A DNA stretch of 64,000 nucleotides from an uncultured Lachnospiraceae bacterium (GCA_934438085.1 CAKSBC010000011.1:8651-72650); one strand, 5' to 3'; positions 17,923 to 28,259 are shown, counted from the first letter of the stretch. The notes: generated by a model from the sequence alone, not told the origin. Translations and numbers: made by a program.

Positions 17923-19503
17923 TTACTGTGCTACATCCGTAGGCGGTGCCTCAACTCCTGTAGAAGCCTCTGCCTGAGCCTGCGCAGCTGCAGCGGCATC
18001 ATCCTGCTGCTTTGCAACTATAACAGGGTCTGTAGGGTCATAATTCTGATCGAACGGTATACCCTGCTGTATTGCAGGTCTGTCGAACGGACCTGTTGAC
18101 CACTCATCATTATAGATAGTTATCTCGGTTCCGACTCCGCAGTTTGTATATACCCAGGCAGCATCACCTGAAGTCATTCTTACACATCCGTCAGACTGAT
18201 TCTTGCCAAGATAATTATATGTTGCAGCTACAAGGTTATGTGATGTAGGCTGCGGCTGATAAATTATTGAATGAAGAATGAAGCCGTTCTTAAATCTGAG
18301 CAGGAACTGACAGTAAATGTCATCGTGCATGAACTTCCATCTGTACTTCTCGTATGTCTTGAAGGTTCCGACAGGTGTAGCAGGTCCTATAGTATTAAGA
18401 ATGACCTTGACCGGCATGATATATCCGTTATTGCCGTCCTTTGCATATACGGTCATGGTCTTCATTGCCTTATTGACCTTTATAATATAATTTTTCTGCA
18501 GTCCTATGATAGGCTCAAGGTCTGTGACAACTCTGCCCTGTCCGTCAAAATAATACTTATAGCCATCGATATACTGCCAGCCGGTAACAGCATTGCTGTC
18601 CTTGAAATAATACTTGTTGTTGGCTGTGTCATAGCCCCATCCTGTGTAAGGCTGACCGTTCCACGTTGAATAATGGTATGCTCCGTCAGAGCCTGCGTAA
18701 ACGCCCTCGTCATTCTGAGCTGCGAAAGGCTTAGCAGTTGACTGATTGAGAGGCTGTCCCTTCGGCCAAAGCGCTACCTGTACTTGCTGAACATATTTGC
18801 CCGTACCTATAGTTCCGGCTGACTGACCGTCATGTGCCCAGTCGAGCACACTGCCGTCATTAAGCACGGCTCTGTAATAAATATCATAGAGATTTCTGGT
18901 ATGCCCGTTTCCTCTGATCTGTAAAGCAGTTACCTTTGCACCGTCTCCCGCATAAGGAGTGATCATCTCATTCATAGCCCACTTTGACCATCCGTGAGCG
19001 TCAGTATATACGCGGTAATAAACATCTCCGATGCTGTTCTCAAGTCTCATCTTAAGTCCCGAGATGCCCTCTTCCGGAGAGTTAAATGCACCCATATTTG
19101 ATGTAAAGCCGTCTGTAAGTGTGCCTGAAGGTTTCAGAAGCTGAACATGCAAAAACGGCGCGCTCTGCATAATAGGATCAACTGTGACCATGCTCGCACA
19201 GGTATTAAGATCCGTATTTGCTGTAGTATAGCCTGATATAGGAGCCTGAGGCTTAGCGCCATTATTTCCTGACGGCATGATAACATTCTGACTGCCGGTA
19301 TTTGACGGCTGTCCGCCGCCTATAGTCACATAGCCACCGTTATCAGCAGACTGCTCCTTAGTTTCTGTAACTATTACTGCCTGACCGTCATCTGTTTTGC
19401 CGTTGATGCCCGGTGCATATATAATGCCGGCAAAAGCAGTCATGCTTATTACCGAAGAAAGCACTGCGGAAACCGCTGCTGCCTTCATTATTTTTCTCTT
19501 CAT
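17923..19503 (-). CDS. L,D-transpeptidase (YkuD) with ChW-like and wall-binding repeats
   Basis: An exported peptidoglycan cross-linking enzyme of 526 aa. Residues 1-26 are a signal peptide. Residues about 110-250 hold repeats with GWSKW and LDWAHDGQSAG, the style of clostridial ChW domains. About 288-330 are choline/glucan-type wall-binding repeats (GWGYDTANNKYYF, GWQYIDGYKYYF). About 337-467 are the YkuD domain, with H411 and the catalytic SDGC (437-440) followed by VRM. The C-terminus is Ala/Gln-rich. ATG 19503 is chosen because AGAGG precedes it; an upstream extension lacks this. The wall-binding repeats resemble those of the surface protein at 28797-31463. Confidence 0.88.
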   Translation of the reverse strand: MKRKIMKAAAVSAVLSSVISMTAFAGIIYAPGINGKTDDGQAVIVTETKEQSADNGGYVTIGGGQPSNTGSQNVIMPSGNNGAKPQAPISGYTTANTDLNTCASMVTVDPIMQSAPFLHVQLLKPSGTLTDGFTSNMGAFNSPEEGISGLKMRLENSIGDVYYRVYTDAHGWSKWAMNEMITPYAGDGAKVTALQIRGNGHTRNLYDIYYRAVLNDGSVLDWAHDGQSAGTIGTGKYVQQVQVALWPKGQPLNQSTAKPFAAQNDEGVYAGSDGAYHYSTWNGQPYTGWGYDTANNKYYFKDSNAVTGWQYIDGYKYYFDGQGRVVTDLEPIIGLQKNYIIKVNKAMKTMTVYAKDGNNGYIMPVKVILNTIGPATPVGTFKTYEKYRWKFMHDDIYCQFLLRFKNGFILHSIIYQPQPTSHNLVAATYNYLGKNQSDGCVRMTSGDAAWVYTNCGVGTEITIYNDEWSTGPFDRPAIQQGIPFDQNYDPTDPVIVAKQQDDAAAAAQAQAEASTGVEAPPTDVAQ

Positions 19504-19638
19504 AAAAATACCTCTTTGCAAAATGGTAGTCCGAGGCATAATGCCCTTTAAAGCCTCTCGACCGCGTTAAGTTTAGCACAGTTAATGTATGGATTCCATA
19601 CTTTGTTGTAAAAGTAATTTTTATGTAAGGAAACCCTC

Positions 19639-20676
19639 TTAATGCTTAATCAGCCCGTAAGCTTTCCTCAGAAGCTCATAGATAAAAGGAGCTTTTGCCT
19701 TAAGATACTGAAGCTTCGCCTCAGCCTTCGGAAGCTCATCGACAAACTGCCTGTTTTCCTTTTTAAGCACGACCTTGGCATTGCCCTCTTTAAGATCTAT
19801 GTGAAAACGCTGTCTCATAAGTGCTGTATTGACTGCTTCATGCCATTTTCCGTTTGTCTCTAAGTCAAATGCCTCATAAAGAGTCTTCATGGCGGCATAA
19901 TGCTTCTCCCATCTATCGATAAATGCAGCCCTTTTAGATGCATCATCCATGGTTTCGCCCCATGAGCCTGAGCCTCCCGTTCGATACGCACTCATTTCCT
20001 CATCTATATAGTAAATGCCTCCGTTTTCTGCCATAAACAGCTGGAGCGGTATATCTCCTACAGGGCAGTCATAGTACCACTTCGGAAGACGCTTTGCATA
20101 CTCTGTCCGAAACAGCATAGACGCAGTAGGAACATTGGTCTTTTTGGAAATAAACTCTTCCCTTGTGAGCTCTCTGCTTTTTTCAAACGGTCTGATACTG
20201 TTTTCAGATCTGAAGGCCCCGTCCTCAGAAACTATTGCAGCAGCATGTGTGCAAAGTGAATATTCAGGATGAGCCTCCATGATGTCCACCTGCTTTTGGA
20301 GCTTCAAAGCATCCGTCCAGTAATCATCTCCCTCACACATAGCTATATATTTTCCTCGTGCCCTCGGAAAATTAAATACTCCGCTTATATTGCTGATGCC
20401 CTGCGAATACTGATTTTTTTCCTCATACATAGGTCTGATAATATCAGGATATTTTTCGGCATACTCCCTGATAATATCTATGGTATCATCTGTGGATGCA
20501 TCGTCGTGAATGAGTATCTCGAACGGAAAATCAGTCTTTTGTGATAAAAAGCTGTTTAACGCTTGTCGAAGGTATCTTCCGTGATTAAAAGTAATACAAG
20601 ACACAGAAACCATGCAGCTATGTACAGCCCCGCCGCATACTTCTCCATATATTTTTCCGTTTTCTTCATGACTCAT
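19639..20676 (-). CDS. Glycosyltransferase family 2
   Basis: A protein of 345 aa with a GT2 core: VSVSCITFNHGRYLRQALNSFL, ILIHDDASTDDT (nucleotide Asp) and MCEGDDYWTD (the DxD-like metal site). Similar proteins act in capsule or wall glycan assembly. The start ATG 20676 follows GAGGT six bases upstream; a TTG seven codons earlier is less likely. It is separate from the cluster at 9768-17763 but on the same strand, about 100 bases before the L,D-transpeptidase gene. Confidence 0.83.
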   Translation of the reverse strand: MSHEENGKIYGEVCGGAVHSCMVSVSCITFNHGRYLRQALNSFLSQKTDFPFEILIHDDASTDDTIDIIREYAEKYPDIIRPMYEEKNQYSQGISNISGVFNFPRARGKYIAMCEGDDYWTDALKLQKQVDIMEAHPEYSLCTHAAAIVSEDGAFRSENSIRPFEKSRELTREEFISKKTNVPTASMLFRTEYAKRLPKWYYDCPVGDIPLQLFMAENGGIYYIDEEMSAYRTGGSGSWGETMDDASKRAAFIDRWEKHYAAMKTLYEAFDLETNGKWHEAVNTALMRQRFHIDLKEGNAKVVLKKENRQFVDELPKAEAKLQYLKAKAPFIYELLRKAYGLIKH

Positions 20677-20834
20677 ATTTACCTCAAAATGCCTCAAATC
20701 CGACAGATATCTGTCATTTTAATACAGACACCTGCCGGACAGCTTAAATGCTATAAATTTAGTTTTTATAATAATTTATATTCACATAATACATATGGAA
20801 TTTGCTTATATCTTAGATATTTATAAGCTATTTA

Positions 20835-21755
20835 TCATTCCTCTACGAAATAATTCAGACTCAAAAGACCGGAAGAAACAGGGATCTCCACGCTTATCTG
20901 ACCTGCTGCATAAGGTGCTATATCATATCTGTTGAAAATGATATGAAGCTCATCTTCTGTCATGAACCACTGTATCTTGGCTTCCTCTGTATAGCTATCC
21001 TCCGCATCGGTATCGTTGGCATCAGCCTTAGTTCCGTTAAAAAGCTTATCTACCGTTTCCTTATAATCATCAAAGAGAAATGAATCTGTCTTTGAGTTCT
21101 GTCTTTCAAGGTCATCCAGCACATACTGATAAACCTTATCATAGTCGGTCACAACATCCTTAAGTGTGAGCTCCTTGCCGGTATCGGTATCAAAATTATA
21201 GCCAACTACATAAGCATTCGGATGAGCTCCTCCCAAATATGAGTCGCTTGTCCTTGTGTAGCTGAAAACATCATCGTCACAACGGCTCAAAACCACGAGA
21301 TTATTTAAATACCAGTCCTGCACGGCGCCGGATGCATTTTCAAAATCCTTTATAAATGCCTCGCCCTGCTCCCATTCAGCATCATAAGCCTCCTCAGCCT
21401 TGGCATCGGATGCGCTAAGAGACTTTTTAAGTCTGTCATAGCCGTCATCAACTATGCTTATTCCCTCAAATGAGCCGTTGATCGTAGTTCCGGAGCCGGA
21501 TTCATTGATAGTACTTCTGTCATCCGCACTTATCATAACATGAAGTCCGTCCTGAGAAGTCTGCTGTACAGTATTTTCCTCATCAGTACTTGTTTCATCC
21601 TGCTCTTTGGTTTCTGTATCAGTTTCTTTCGCTGAAGCTTCGGTCTGCTGATCTGCGGCATTTGATCCGCTATTTCCGGTATTACCGTTTCCGCAGGCTG
21701 CAGCAAAAACCGTTGTGCCCAAAACAGCTGCCGCAATTAAAATAGCTCTTTTCAT
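20835..21755 (-). CDS. Lipoprotein with DUF3298/RsiV-like domain
   Basis: A protein of 306 aa. A signal peptide with lipobox FAAAC is followed by an acidic Thr/Glu-rich linker to about residue 75. The rest has the DUF4163-DUF3298 layout: the GGAHPNAYVVGYNFDTDTGKEL segment and a C-terminal LHIIFNRYDIAPYAAGQISVEIP. These domains occur in RsiV and in PdaC-type proteins, but no membrane-spanning anti-sigma part or deacetylase domain is present here. ATG 21755 is set by GGAGG. It stands alone between the glycosyltransferase and prfA genes. Confidence 0.8.
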   Translation of the reverse strand: MKRAILIAAAVLGTTVFAAACGNGNTGNSGSNAADQQTEASAKETDTETKEQDETSTDEENTVQQTSQDGLHVMISADDRSTINESGSGTTINGSFEGISIVDDGYDRLKKSLSASDAKAEEAYDAEWEQGEAFIKDFENASGAVQDWYLNNLVVLSRCDDDVFSYTRTSDSYLGGAHPNAYVVGYNFDTDTGKELTLKDVVTDYDKVYQYVLDDLERQNSKTDSFLFDDYKETVDKLFNGTKADANDTDAEDSYTEEAKIQWFMTEDELHIIFNRYDIAPYAAGQISVEIPVSSGLLSLNYFVEE

Positions 21756-21851
21756 AATATATTCCTCCGCATTCATGTATTTCTATTAAATATCATACAT
21801 GATAGCAGTTTCATTTGTCAGTTGCTTGAACAATATATTAAGTTTTACATA

Positions 21852-22928
21852 TCAATTATTCATTTTTGAAAGCTTCGCTGCCTGATCTGCAGTTATAAGC
21901 GCATTTATAAGCTCATCGAGATCACCGTTAATTATCTGATCGATTTTATAGAGCGTAAGCTTTATTCTGTGATCCGTAACTCTGCTCTGCGGGAAATTAT
22001 ATGTCCTGATCTTCTCCGAACGATCTCCTGTTCCTATCTGTGAACGTCTTAAGTCAGCCTCTTCATTCTGCTTTCTCTCAAGCTCCATCTCATAAAGCCT
22101 TGAACGAAGGATGCGCATTGCCTTTTCCTTATTCTGAAGCTGTGATTTTTCTTCCTGCATGTGAATGACTATTCCGGAAGGAAAATGTGTAAGTCTGACA
22201 GCTGAATCCGTAGTATTTACGCACTGTCCGCCGTTGCCGGATGCTCTGAAAACATCCCACTTTATGTCATTAGGATCTATCTTGACATCAACCTCATCCG
22301 CCTCAGGCATAACAGCTACCGTAGCAGTAGAGGTATGAATGCGTCCTCCGGACTCAGTCTCAGGAACTCGCTGGACTCTGTGAACTCCTGACTCATATTT
22401 AAGCTTGGAATAGGCTCCCTTTCCGGTGACCATAAAGGTCACTTCCTTAAAGCCTCCGAGCCCGTTTTCATTAAAGGACTGGATCTCGGTCTTCCATCCC
22501 ATATGCATGGCATAATTCGTATACATACGGTAAAGATCATAGGCAAAAAGCGCTGACTCATCTCCGCCTACTCCCGCTCTTATCTCTATGAAAATGTTTT
22601 TGTCGTCATTAGGATCCTTAGGAAGCAGAAGTATCTGCAGCTCATCCTCGGTCTCAGCCTTGATGCGCCTTGCCTCAGAAAGCTCTGATTTAAGCATTTC
22701 TCTCATGTCGGGATCATTTTCATGCTCGAGCATATCGAGCGCATCTGTCTCATCCGACACAGCCCTCTCGTGCTTATTATACACGTCGACTATCGGTGAG
22801 AGTTCAGCCTGCTCCTTTAAAAGCTTCTGAAAACGCGCTGCATCCTCTGTGACTCCGGGCTCCTGCAAAAGTCCCATGAGCTCCTCATAATGCTTAACTA
22901 TATCATTTAATCTTTCAATGCCGAGCAT
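21852..22928 (-). CDS. prfA: Peptide chain release factor 1
   Basis: A class I release factor reading UAA and UAG. The codon-recognition tripeptide appears as P-E-T in RVPETES and the peptidyl-hydrolysis motif as GGQ in [16 protein letters not shown]. At 358 aa it matches RF1 length. The start ATG 22928 shares a base with the prmC stop (TGATG), with GAGGAG just upstream, so it is translationally coupled to the methyltransferase that modifies this GGQ glutamine. Confidence 0.95.
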   Translation of the reverse strand: MLGIERLNDIVKHYEELMGLLQEPGVTEDAARFQKLLKEQAELSPIVDVYNKHERAVSDETDALDMLEHENDPDMREMLKSELSEARRIKAETEDELQILLLPKDPNDDKNIFIEIRAGVGGDESALFAYDLYRMYTNYAMHMGWKTEIQSFNENGLGGFKEVTFMVTGKGAYSKLKYESGVHRVQRVPETESGGRIHTSTATVAVMPEADEVDVKIDPNDIKWDVFRASGNGGQCVNTTDSAVRLTHFPSGIVIHMQEEKSQLQNKEKAMRILRSRLYEMELERKQNEEADLRRSQIGTGDRSEKIRTYNFPQSRVTDHRIKLTLYKIDQIINGDLDELINALITADQAAKLSKMNN

Positions 22929-23833
22929 CAAAAACTCCTCTTTCCGTAAACGACTCTGTCCAGTCCTGCAAGATCCTTAACTGTGCTGATGTCCGTAAAG
23001 CCTGCATCTTCCATCAGCTCAGATACTGCCTTTGCCTGATCAAAGCCTATCTCAAAATAAAGCCTGCCTCCGCTTTTAAGCACCTCTTTGCTGCCTTTTA
23101 AGGCGCAGGCTTCAATTATCCTTTTATAAAAATCAAGTCCGTCTGTACCGCCGTCAAGTGCCTTCAGCGGATCATGCTCCCTTACCTCAGGCTCAAGCTT
23201 TGCTATCTCAGCTGTCTCAATATACGGCGGATTTGAAACTATAATATCAAAGCTCTCAGATACATTTTCAAAAAGATCGCTTGTGATAAGTCTGATATCC
23301 GCTTTATTGATAGAAGCATTTCTAAGTGCAACATTCAAAGCTTCCTTATCAATATCAGCCGCTGCAACGTCCTCGTATCCTCCTATAAGCTTAAGCGATA
23401 TCGCTATGCAGCCGGAGCCGGTGCACATATCAAGCACCTTATCTGAGCTTATTTTTTCATTTGCAAGTACAGTCTCACAGAGCAGCTCCGTATCCTGTCT
23501 CGGGATAAGCACATGGCTGTTGACCTTGAAATCATATCCCATAAAGCCGACATGCCCCAGGATATGCTGAAGTGGAACTCTTCTTGAACGCATATTTATG
23601 CTCGTTTCAAAGGTAAGCTTTGCGCCGCAGTCCCCGGGACATTCTGTTATATCTGAAGGCTCGCTTCCTCCCGATGCTCCCGGGCAAAGAGTCCTGTCCA
23701 GATTCATCAAAAACTCAGCCGTATCCATGCCATAGGCCTGCTTCAAAAGCTCTCTGGCATCATATTCAGCATTATCAATGCCTGCTGCTTCAAGCTTTGC
23801 GATTCCTTCCTTAAGGATATCTCTGACCTTCAT
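22928..23833 (-). CDS. prmC: Release factor glutamine methyltransferase
   Basis: A SAM-dependent methylase of 301 aa that modifies the GGQ glutamine of release factors. The SAM loop is [15 protein letters not shown] and the catalytic motif NPPYIE. An internal insertion of about 20 residues near 50-70 ([17 protein letters not shown]) is not typical for the family. ATG 23833 follows AGAGGAG. It heads a two-gene operon with prfA. Confidence 0.93.
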   Translation of the reverse strand: MKVRDILKEGIAKLEAAGIDNAEYDARELLKQAYGMDTAEFLMNLDRTLCPGASGGSEPSDITECPGDCGAKLTFETSINMRSRRVPLQHILGHVGFMGYDFKVNSHVLIPRQDTELLCETVLANEKISSDKVLDMCTGSGCIAISLKLIGGYEDVAAADIDKEALNVALRNASINKADIRLITSDLFENVSESFDIIVSNPPYIETAEIAKLEPEVREHDPLKALDGGTDGLDFYKRIIEACALKGSKEVLKSGGRLYFEIGFDQAKAVSELMEDAGFTDISTVKDLAGLDRVVYGKRSF

Positions 23834-23926
23834 TTATTCTCCTCTAAATCTATAGTCTTTGCACCAATGCCGTAAACCCGATTCATTAAAGCGTTGTATT
23901 TAAGATGAGAATGTTAAATCTCAGCT

Positions 23927-24916
23927 TTAAGCTTTTTTGCGCACTTTTGCTGCCTCAATAAGAGTCTTTCCTAACTCATCAGGACCGTTTGGAAATTCTT
24001 CCCTCTGATATTCCTTCCAGTCGAATACCGCCTCAACTGCAGCTATGGCAACCTCTATCATACTGTCATCCGGCTCGTAGGTAGTAAGCTTCTGCATCAT
24101 AAGACCCGGCTTTGAAAGGATATTGACTATAGGATTCTCACTTCTTCCTGCCAGTCTCAGAAATTCGTAGCTCACACCTGCTATAACAGGCATAAGAACT
24201 ATCCTTGATAAAAGTCTCATAATAGGATCATGTACTCTTATGACCATGAAGAACACTATGCCTATAAGCATTACAATTATGATAAAGCTGGTTCCGCAGC
24301 GCTTGTGCTCCTTTGAGGATACAGCAACATTATCCACAGAAAGCGGAAGGCCGTGTTCGATGCAGTTAATGCACTTATGCTCCGCTCCGTGATACATAAA
24401 GGTGCGGTTGATGTCCTTGGTCTTTGACACAAGCTTAATGTATATAACAAAAATCGCAACTCTTATAACACCTTCAAAAAATGCCATAAGCGTGTCATTT
24501 GTAATAACGCGATTCAAAAGTCCTGCTAAAAATAAAGGGAGCCACAAAAATATAACAAGTGCCAGAACAAAGGCTGCTGCCATCGAAATACCTATTATTA
24601 TCTTGTCAAGCTTATCCCCGAAGGTCTTTTCAAGCCACATTTCAAACTTTGAAGGTTCACAGTCCTCGTCATCCTCAAAAAATGAAGCCGAATACATCAG
24701 AGTCCTCATACCAATGACCATGGACTCAACAAATGCAAATGAACCTCTTATAAACGGCACTCTGGCAAGCTTAAAGCGTTCAGCATAAGGCTTAAATTCC
24801 TTGACATCTACGACAATTTCACCGTCAGGCTTTCTGACACCGACAGAGTATTTATCTTTGTTCCTCATCATTATGCCTTCTATAACTGCCTGTCCGCCTA
24901 TACCGCTGTATTTCAT
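23927..24916 (-). CDS. DUF1385 membrane protein
   Basis: A protein of 329 aa with the DUF1385 (YqhQ-like) N-terminus SGIGGQAVIEGIMMRN. It has four to five membrane helices and the conserved HGAEHKCINCIEHG motif (metal-binding-like His/Cys) with EHKRCGTSF behind it. The biochemical role is unknown; the gene is commonly found beside rpmE and prmC/prfA in Firmicutes, as here. ATG 24916 follows AAAGGA; six upstream codons are possible but less supported. Confidence 0.85.
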   Translation of the reverse strand: MKYSGIGGQAVIEGIMMRNKDKYSVGVRKPDGEIVVDVKEFKPYAERFKLARVPFIRGSFAFVESMVIGMRTLMYSASFFEDDEDCEPSKFEMWLEKTFGDKLDKIIIGISMAAAFVLALVIFLWLPLFLAGLLNRVITNDTLMAFFEGVIRVAIFVIYIKLVSKTKDINRTFMYHGAEHKCINCIEHGLPLSVDNVAVSSKEHKRCGTSFIIIVMLIGIVFFMVIRVHDPIMRLLSRIVLMPVIAGVSYEFLRLAGRSENPIVNILSKPGLMMQKLTTYEPDDSMIEVAIAAVEAVFDWKEYQREEFPNGPDELGKTLIEAAKVRKKA

Positions 24917-24984
24917 GTAAATATATCCTTTCAAGCTCTTTTTATTTGCAAAGAACCATGATAAAAATCCATAAAATGAAAATA

Positions 24985-25005
24985 GACCGAGCTCAAAGCC
25001 CGGTC
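24985..25005 (-). terminator. Intrinsic terminator of rpmE
   Basis: On the minus strand a 9-bp stem GACCGGGCT/AGCTCGGTC (one G-U pair) with loop TTG is followed by TATTTTCATTTT. It begins 18 bases after the rpmE stop, so rpmE is a single-gene unit. Confidence 0.8.
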
Positions 25006-25022
25006 CAAATCTTCATTACAAT

Positions 25023-25223
25023 TTAAGCACGTCCGTACTTCTTGTTGAATGCCTCAACACGTCCGCGAGCCTTTGCAGACTTCTCCTTACCTGTGTAGAA
25101 AGGATGGCACTTTGAGCATACCTCGACTGTGATGCTCTCCTTTGTTGAGCCTGTTACGAATGTGTTACCGCAATGGCAAGTAACTGTTGCCTGATGATAC
25201 TTTGGCTGAATTGCTTCCTGCAT
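25023..25223 (-). CDS. rpmE: 50S ribosomal protein L31 (zinc-binding form)
   Basis: A protein of 66 aa. It has the four zinc cysteines as CHC (C16, C18) and CSKC (C36, C39), followed by HPFYTGKEK, which marks the zinc-containing L31 type. The start ATG has GAGGTG upstream on the minus strand. It has its own promoter, a short leader with a hairpin, and a terminator. The zinc-free paralogue used under zinc limitation is not seen in this window. Confidence 0.95.
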   Translation of the reverse strand: MQEAIQPKYHQATVTCHCGNTFVTGSTKESITVEVCSKCHPFYTGKEKSAKARGRVEAFNKKYGRA

Positions 25224-25311
25224 AATTTTTCACCTCACTATTTATTGGCGATTACCGACCGCCGTCGTTAAAAAAGTAAAACTGTCTGCCGGGCAGACAT
25301 GCTCATTTAGC
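25224..25311 (-). promoter_or_regulatory. Possible L31 leader RNA
   Basis: About 88 bases of untranslated leader lie between the predicted transcription start and rpmE. It holds a perfect hairpin GTCTGCC-C-GGCAGAC (25284-25298), followed on the minus strand by AGTTTTACTTTTTT, then a second G/C-rich inverted segment near the ribosome binding site. L31 genes in Firmicutes are known to carry autoregulatory leaders. I infer the same here without matching the consensus. Confidence 0.4.
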
Positions 25312-25317
25312 TTTGGT

Positions 25318-25346
25318 ATTATATCATATATAATCCATTAAAGCAA
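25318..25346 (-). promoter_or_regulatory. Promoter of rpmE
   Basis: Minus-strand TTGCTT (25341-25346) and a perfect TATAAT (25318-25323) are 17 bases apart. The predicted start is near 25311, giving the rpmE leader. Confidence 0.7.
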
Positions 25347-25390
25347 GCCATTTAAGAGCGATCCTTATGGAAGTTTGGCTCCTGCAAGGT

Positions 25391-25430
25391 GGAATTTAGT
25401 CTTACAAACCGGAATTAGCTTTTACAACTG
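25391..25430. repeat. Two 20-bp direct repeats
   Basis: GGAATTTAGTCTTACAAACC is followed directly by GGAATTAGCTTTTACAACTG, two degenerate tandem units in the gap after the ATPase gene. The TTTTACAAC core also appears in the 33-bp repeats at 60499-60605. Confidence 0.5.
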
Positions 25431-25442
25431 ACCCTTTGATTT

Positions 25443-28067
25443 TTATTTTCTTTTTGCGAACTTTACAGCCTGGATTATCACTGTAGGTATGAACGCAAGA
25501 CCCATACAGCTTAATACCTGTACCGCACTTATATCGGCTATGCTGAATATTCCATGCAGTGCCGGAACAAAGAGTGCCAGCATAATCAGACAGATTCCGG
25601 CTATAAATGCATAGATGCTGTAAATATTGCTGAAGAGTCCTATCTCAAATATAGATTCCGATCTGCGGCAGTTAAAGCCATGAAACAGTCTCGACATTGT
25701 AAGTGTTGCAAATGCCATTGTCGAAGCCAATGCCGCACTTGTATTAAGGCCGATATAGAACGCAATAAGGCTCACTGCAGCTATCAAAGCGCCTTCTCCC
25801 GCCATTAATGCAAAGAACTTCTTAGTCATAATACCTTCCTTAGGATCTCTCGGCTTATCCTTAAGAAGTTTTCTGTCGGCAGGCTCCATGCCTATGGCAA
25901 GCGCAGGAAGTGAATCCGTAAGCAGATTAATAAACAACAGATGTACTGCCTGGAAAGGAACCGGAAGAGCCATTACCGAAGTATATATTACAGCCATTAC
26001 AGCTCCGGTATTGCCCGACAACAGATAGAGCACGGCATTTTTTATATTGCGGTATACGTTTCTTCCGTTTGCAACCGCCTTTATAATAGTTGCAAAGTTA
26101 TCATCCGACAATATCATTGCTGCGGCATCCTTGGATACTTCTGTTCCGGTAATACCCATTGCAACACCTATATCCGCCTTCTTAAGTGCCGGCGCATCAT
26201 TTACACCGTCTCCGGTCATGGCAACTATGCGGCCTCGTCTCTGCCATGCGTCTACTATACGTATCTTATTTTCCGGAGAAACTCTCGCATATACAGATAT
26301 ATGCTCGATCTTCTTATCCAGCTCTTCATCACTCATCGCATCGAGCTCTCTTCCGGTAACAGCCATATCGCCTGCTTCAAATATTCCTATCTGCTTCGCA
26401 ATGGCAGCCGCCGTAACCTTGTGGTCTCCGGTTATCATTACAGTACGTATGCCTGCACTTTTGGCATCTGCAACCGCCTGCATAGATTCTTCTCTCGGAG
26501 GATCTACCATCGAAATGAGTCCAAGGAAGGTAAAGTTGTACTCAGACTGCATATTTAGGACCTCATCGGATTCCTTATATGCAAATGCCAATACTCTGAG
26601 TCCGTTCTCGGAGAATGCCTCGTTCTGTGCTAAGATCCTTTTCCTGTCCTCGGCTGTGATAGGACGCACCTCGTCGTTTATGCGTATAGAGATACAACGC
26701 TCAAGCAGTACATCCACAGCTCCCTTGGTAAGTATGGTAGGCTCTCCGTGGATGAGATATTTCGTACTCATAAGCTTACGGTCAGAGTCAAACGGAACCT
26801 CCCAGATACGCTTCATATTAGAACGAATAAGGTTCTCGTTGACGCCGATATGTGCAAACAGACTATTTTCCTCGGTGTGTATCCTGCGGAACATTTCCAG
26901 CAAAGCATATTCCGTAGGATCACCTATACCCTTGCCGTCTATGATGCTTGAGTCATTAGTAAGTATTGCATCATATAAGAGATATCTGTGAGTAAGCTCC
27001 GAAACATCAAGCTCCTCAGGCTTATAGAGCTTATCATCAATATATATCTGCTGCACGGTCATCTTATTCTGAGTAAGCGTACCTGTCTTATCTGAGCAGA
27101 TTACAGATACGCAGCCAAGGCTTTCTACAGCCTTAAGCTCCTTGATAATGGCATTTTCCTTTGCCATCTTCTGTGTTCCGAATGCCTGAACTATTGTAAC
27201 TATTGATGTAAGTGCCTCAGGAATTGCAGCTACTGCAAGTGCAACCGCAAATATCAAAGAATCCAGCAGACTCATATTTCTGAACATACAAAGCCCAAAT
27301 ACGATCACACATATTATCATTATGAATACAGCAAGCTTGCCGCTGAACTGATCAAGACTCTCCTGAAGCGGTGTCTTGCGCTTCTTGGCAGAATTCATAA
27401 GTCCCGCTATCTTGCCAAGCTCAGTATCCATACCTGTTCCGGTGACTATGACATCTGCACGTCCGTAGGTTACAAGACTTCCCGAAAATACCATATTGAG
27501 CCTGTCTGCAAGTGCAAGATCGCCTTCAAGCGTGCAATCTGTTTTATCTATGCCTGTGGATTCACCCGTAAGTGAGCTTTCATTTACCTGTAAGGAATAA
27601 TTGCGGATTATTCGTCCGTCAGCAACCACCATATCGCCAGCCTCAAGAAGTAAAATATCGCCAGGCACTATCTCCCTTGAAGGTATCTCTATCTTGACAC
27701 CGTCTCTCATCACCTTGGCATTAGGTGATGACAGCTGCTTTAAGCTGTCAAGTGACTTCTGCGCCTTCTGATGCTGTACCGTTCCAAGGACGGCATTCAT
27801 GATAAGAACGGCTATGATGACTATGGTGCTCTCAGCATTTCCGGAAAATGCCGAAATAAGTGCCGCAGCTATAAGTATCAACACACACAGATCACAAAAC
27901 TGACTTAGGAATACCTCCAGCAGGCTTTTCTTTTTGCCTTCGGTAAGAACATTCTCTCCTGCCTCTGCTCTTATCTTTTCGACCTGTGCCTCATCAAGTC
28001 CGGACATATCCACATTATATTCCTTCATTACTTCGGCTGCGTCTTTCGCCCAATAATGCTTCTCCAT
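25443..28067 (-). CDS. Cation-transporting P-type ATPase (P2, calcium-type)
   Basis: An ATP-driven pump of 874 aa in the membrane, with the cation ATPase N-domain, actuator loop SLTGEST, phosphorylation motif CSDKTGTLTQN, and hinge MTGDGVNDAP. It has about ten helices including the C-terminal PF00689-type block. Helix M4 reads AIPEAL, a P2-type ion-site signature (PEAL rather than the SERCA PEGL), so Ca2+ is likely but not certain. ATG 28067 is 18 bases after the DUF6472 gene; the two probably share a transcript. Confidence 0.88.
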   Translation of the reverse strand: MEKHYWAKDAAEVMKEYNVDMSGLDEAQVEKIRAEAGENVLTEGKKKSLLEVFLSQFCDLCVLILIAAALISAFSGNAESTIVIIAVLIMNAVLGTVQHQKAQKSLDSLKQLSSPNAKVMRDGVKIEIPSREIVPGDILLLEAGDMVVADGRIIRNYSLQVNESSLTGESTGIDKTDCTLEGDLALADRLNMVFSGSLVTYGRADVIVTGTGMDTELGKIAGLMNSAKKRKTPLQESLDQFSGKLAVFIMIICVIVFGLCMFRNMSLLDSLIFAVALAVAAIPEALTSIVTIVQAFGTQKMAKENAIIKELKAVESLGCVSVICSDKTGTLTQNKMTVQQIYIDDKLYKPEELDVSELTHRYLLYDAILTNDSSIIDGKGIGDPTEYALLEMFRRIHTEENSLFAHIGVNENLIRSNMKRIWEVPFDSDRKLMSTKYLIHGEPTILTKGAVDVLLERCISIRINDEVRPITAEDRKRILAQNEAFSENGLRVLAFAYKESDEVLNMQSEYNFTFLGLISMVDPPREESMQAVADAKSAGIRTVMITGDHKVTAAAIAKQIGIFEAGDMAVTGRELDAMSDEELDKKIEHISVYARVSPENKIRIVDAWQRRGRIVAMTGDGVNDAPALKKADIGVAMGITGTEVSKDAAAMILSDDNFATIIKAVANGRNVYRNIKNAVLYLLSGNTGAVMAVIYTSVMALPVPFQAVHLLFINLLTDSLPALAIGMEPADRKLLKDKPRDPKEGIMTKKFFALMAGEGALIAAVSLIAFYIGLNTSAALASTMAFATLTMSRLFHGFNCRRSESIFEIGLFSNIYSIYAFIAGICLIMLALFVPALHGIFSIADISAVQVLSCMGLAFIPTVIIQAVKFAKRK

Positions 28068-28085
28068 AGCTGATCCTTATGCTCC

Positions 28086-28259
28086 TTACATCTGATGCCT
28101 TACTATCTTATACTCATCTCCGTTTCTGTAATAAGGACATTCTCTGTAATTACTCTTAATAAATCTCAGATACTCATCCTCATCAAGCTCGACATCACAA
28201 TAGTACTCGTCATCTTCTTCATCGTATATATAGTTTGCGCAAAAATCACAGCTTGCCAA
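28086..28259 (-). CDS. DUF6472-like small cysteine-rich protein
   Basis: A protein of about 57 aa with CDFCANYIYDEEDDEYYCDV and a C-terminal CPYYR, likely a small metal-binding module; I associate it with DUF6472 of Clostridia. The best start is TTG at 28259, seven bases after GGAGGGG. An ATG 12 codons upstream has no ribosome binding site and would place the Shine-Dalgarno inside the gene. It precedes the P-type ATPase gene closely. Confidence 0.65.
   Translation of the reverse strand: MASCDFCANYIYDEEDDEYYCDVELDEDEYLRFIKSNYRECPYYRNGDEYKIVRHQM

Noticed and set aside
25284..25298. Terminator upstream of rpmE
   Set aside because: The stem is short with a minimal loop, so it is listed only as part of a possible leader.
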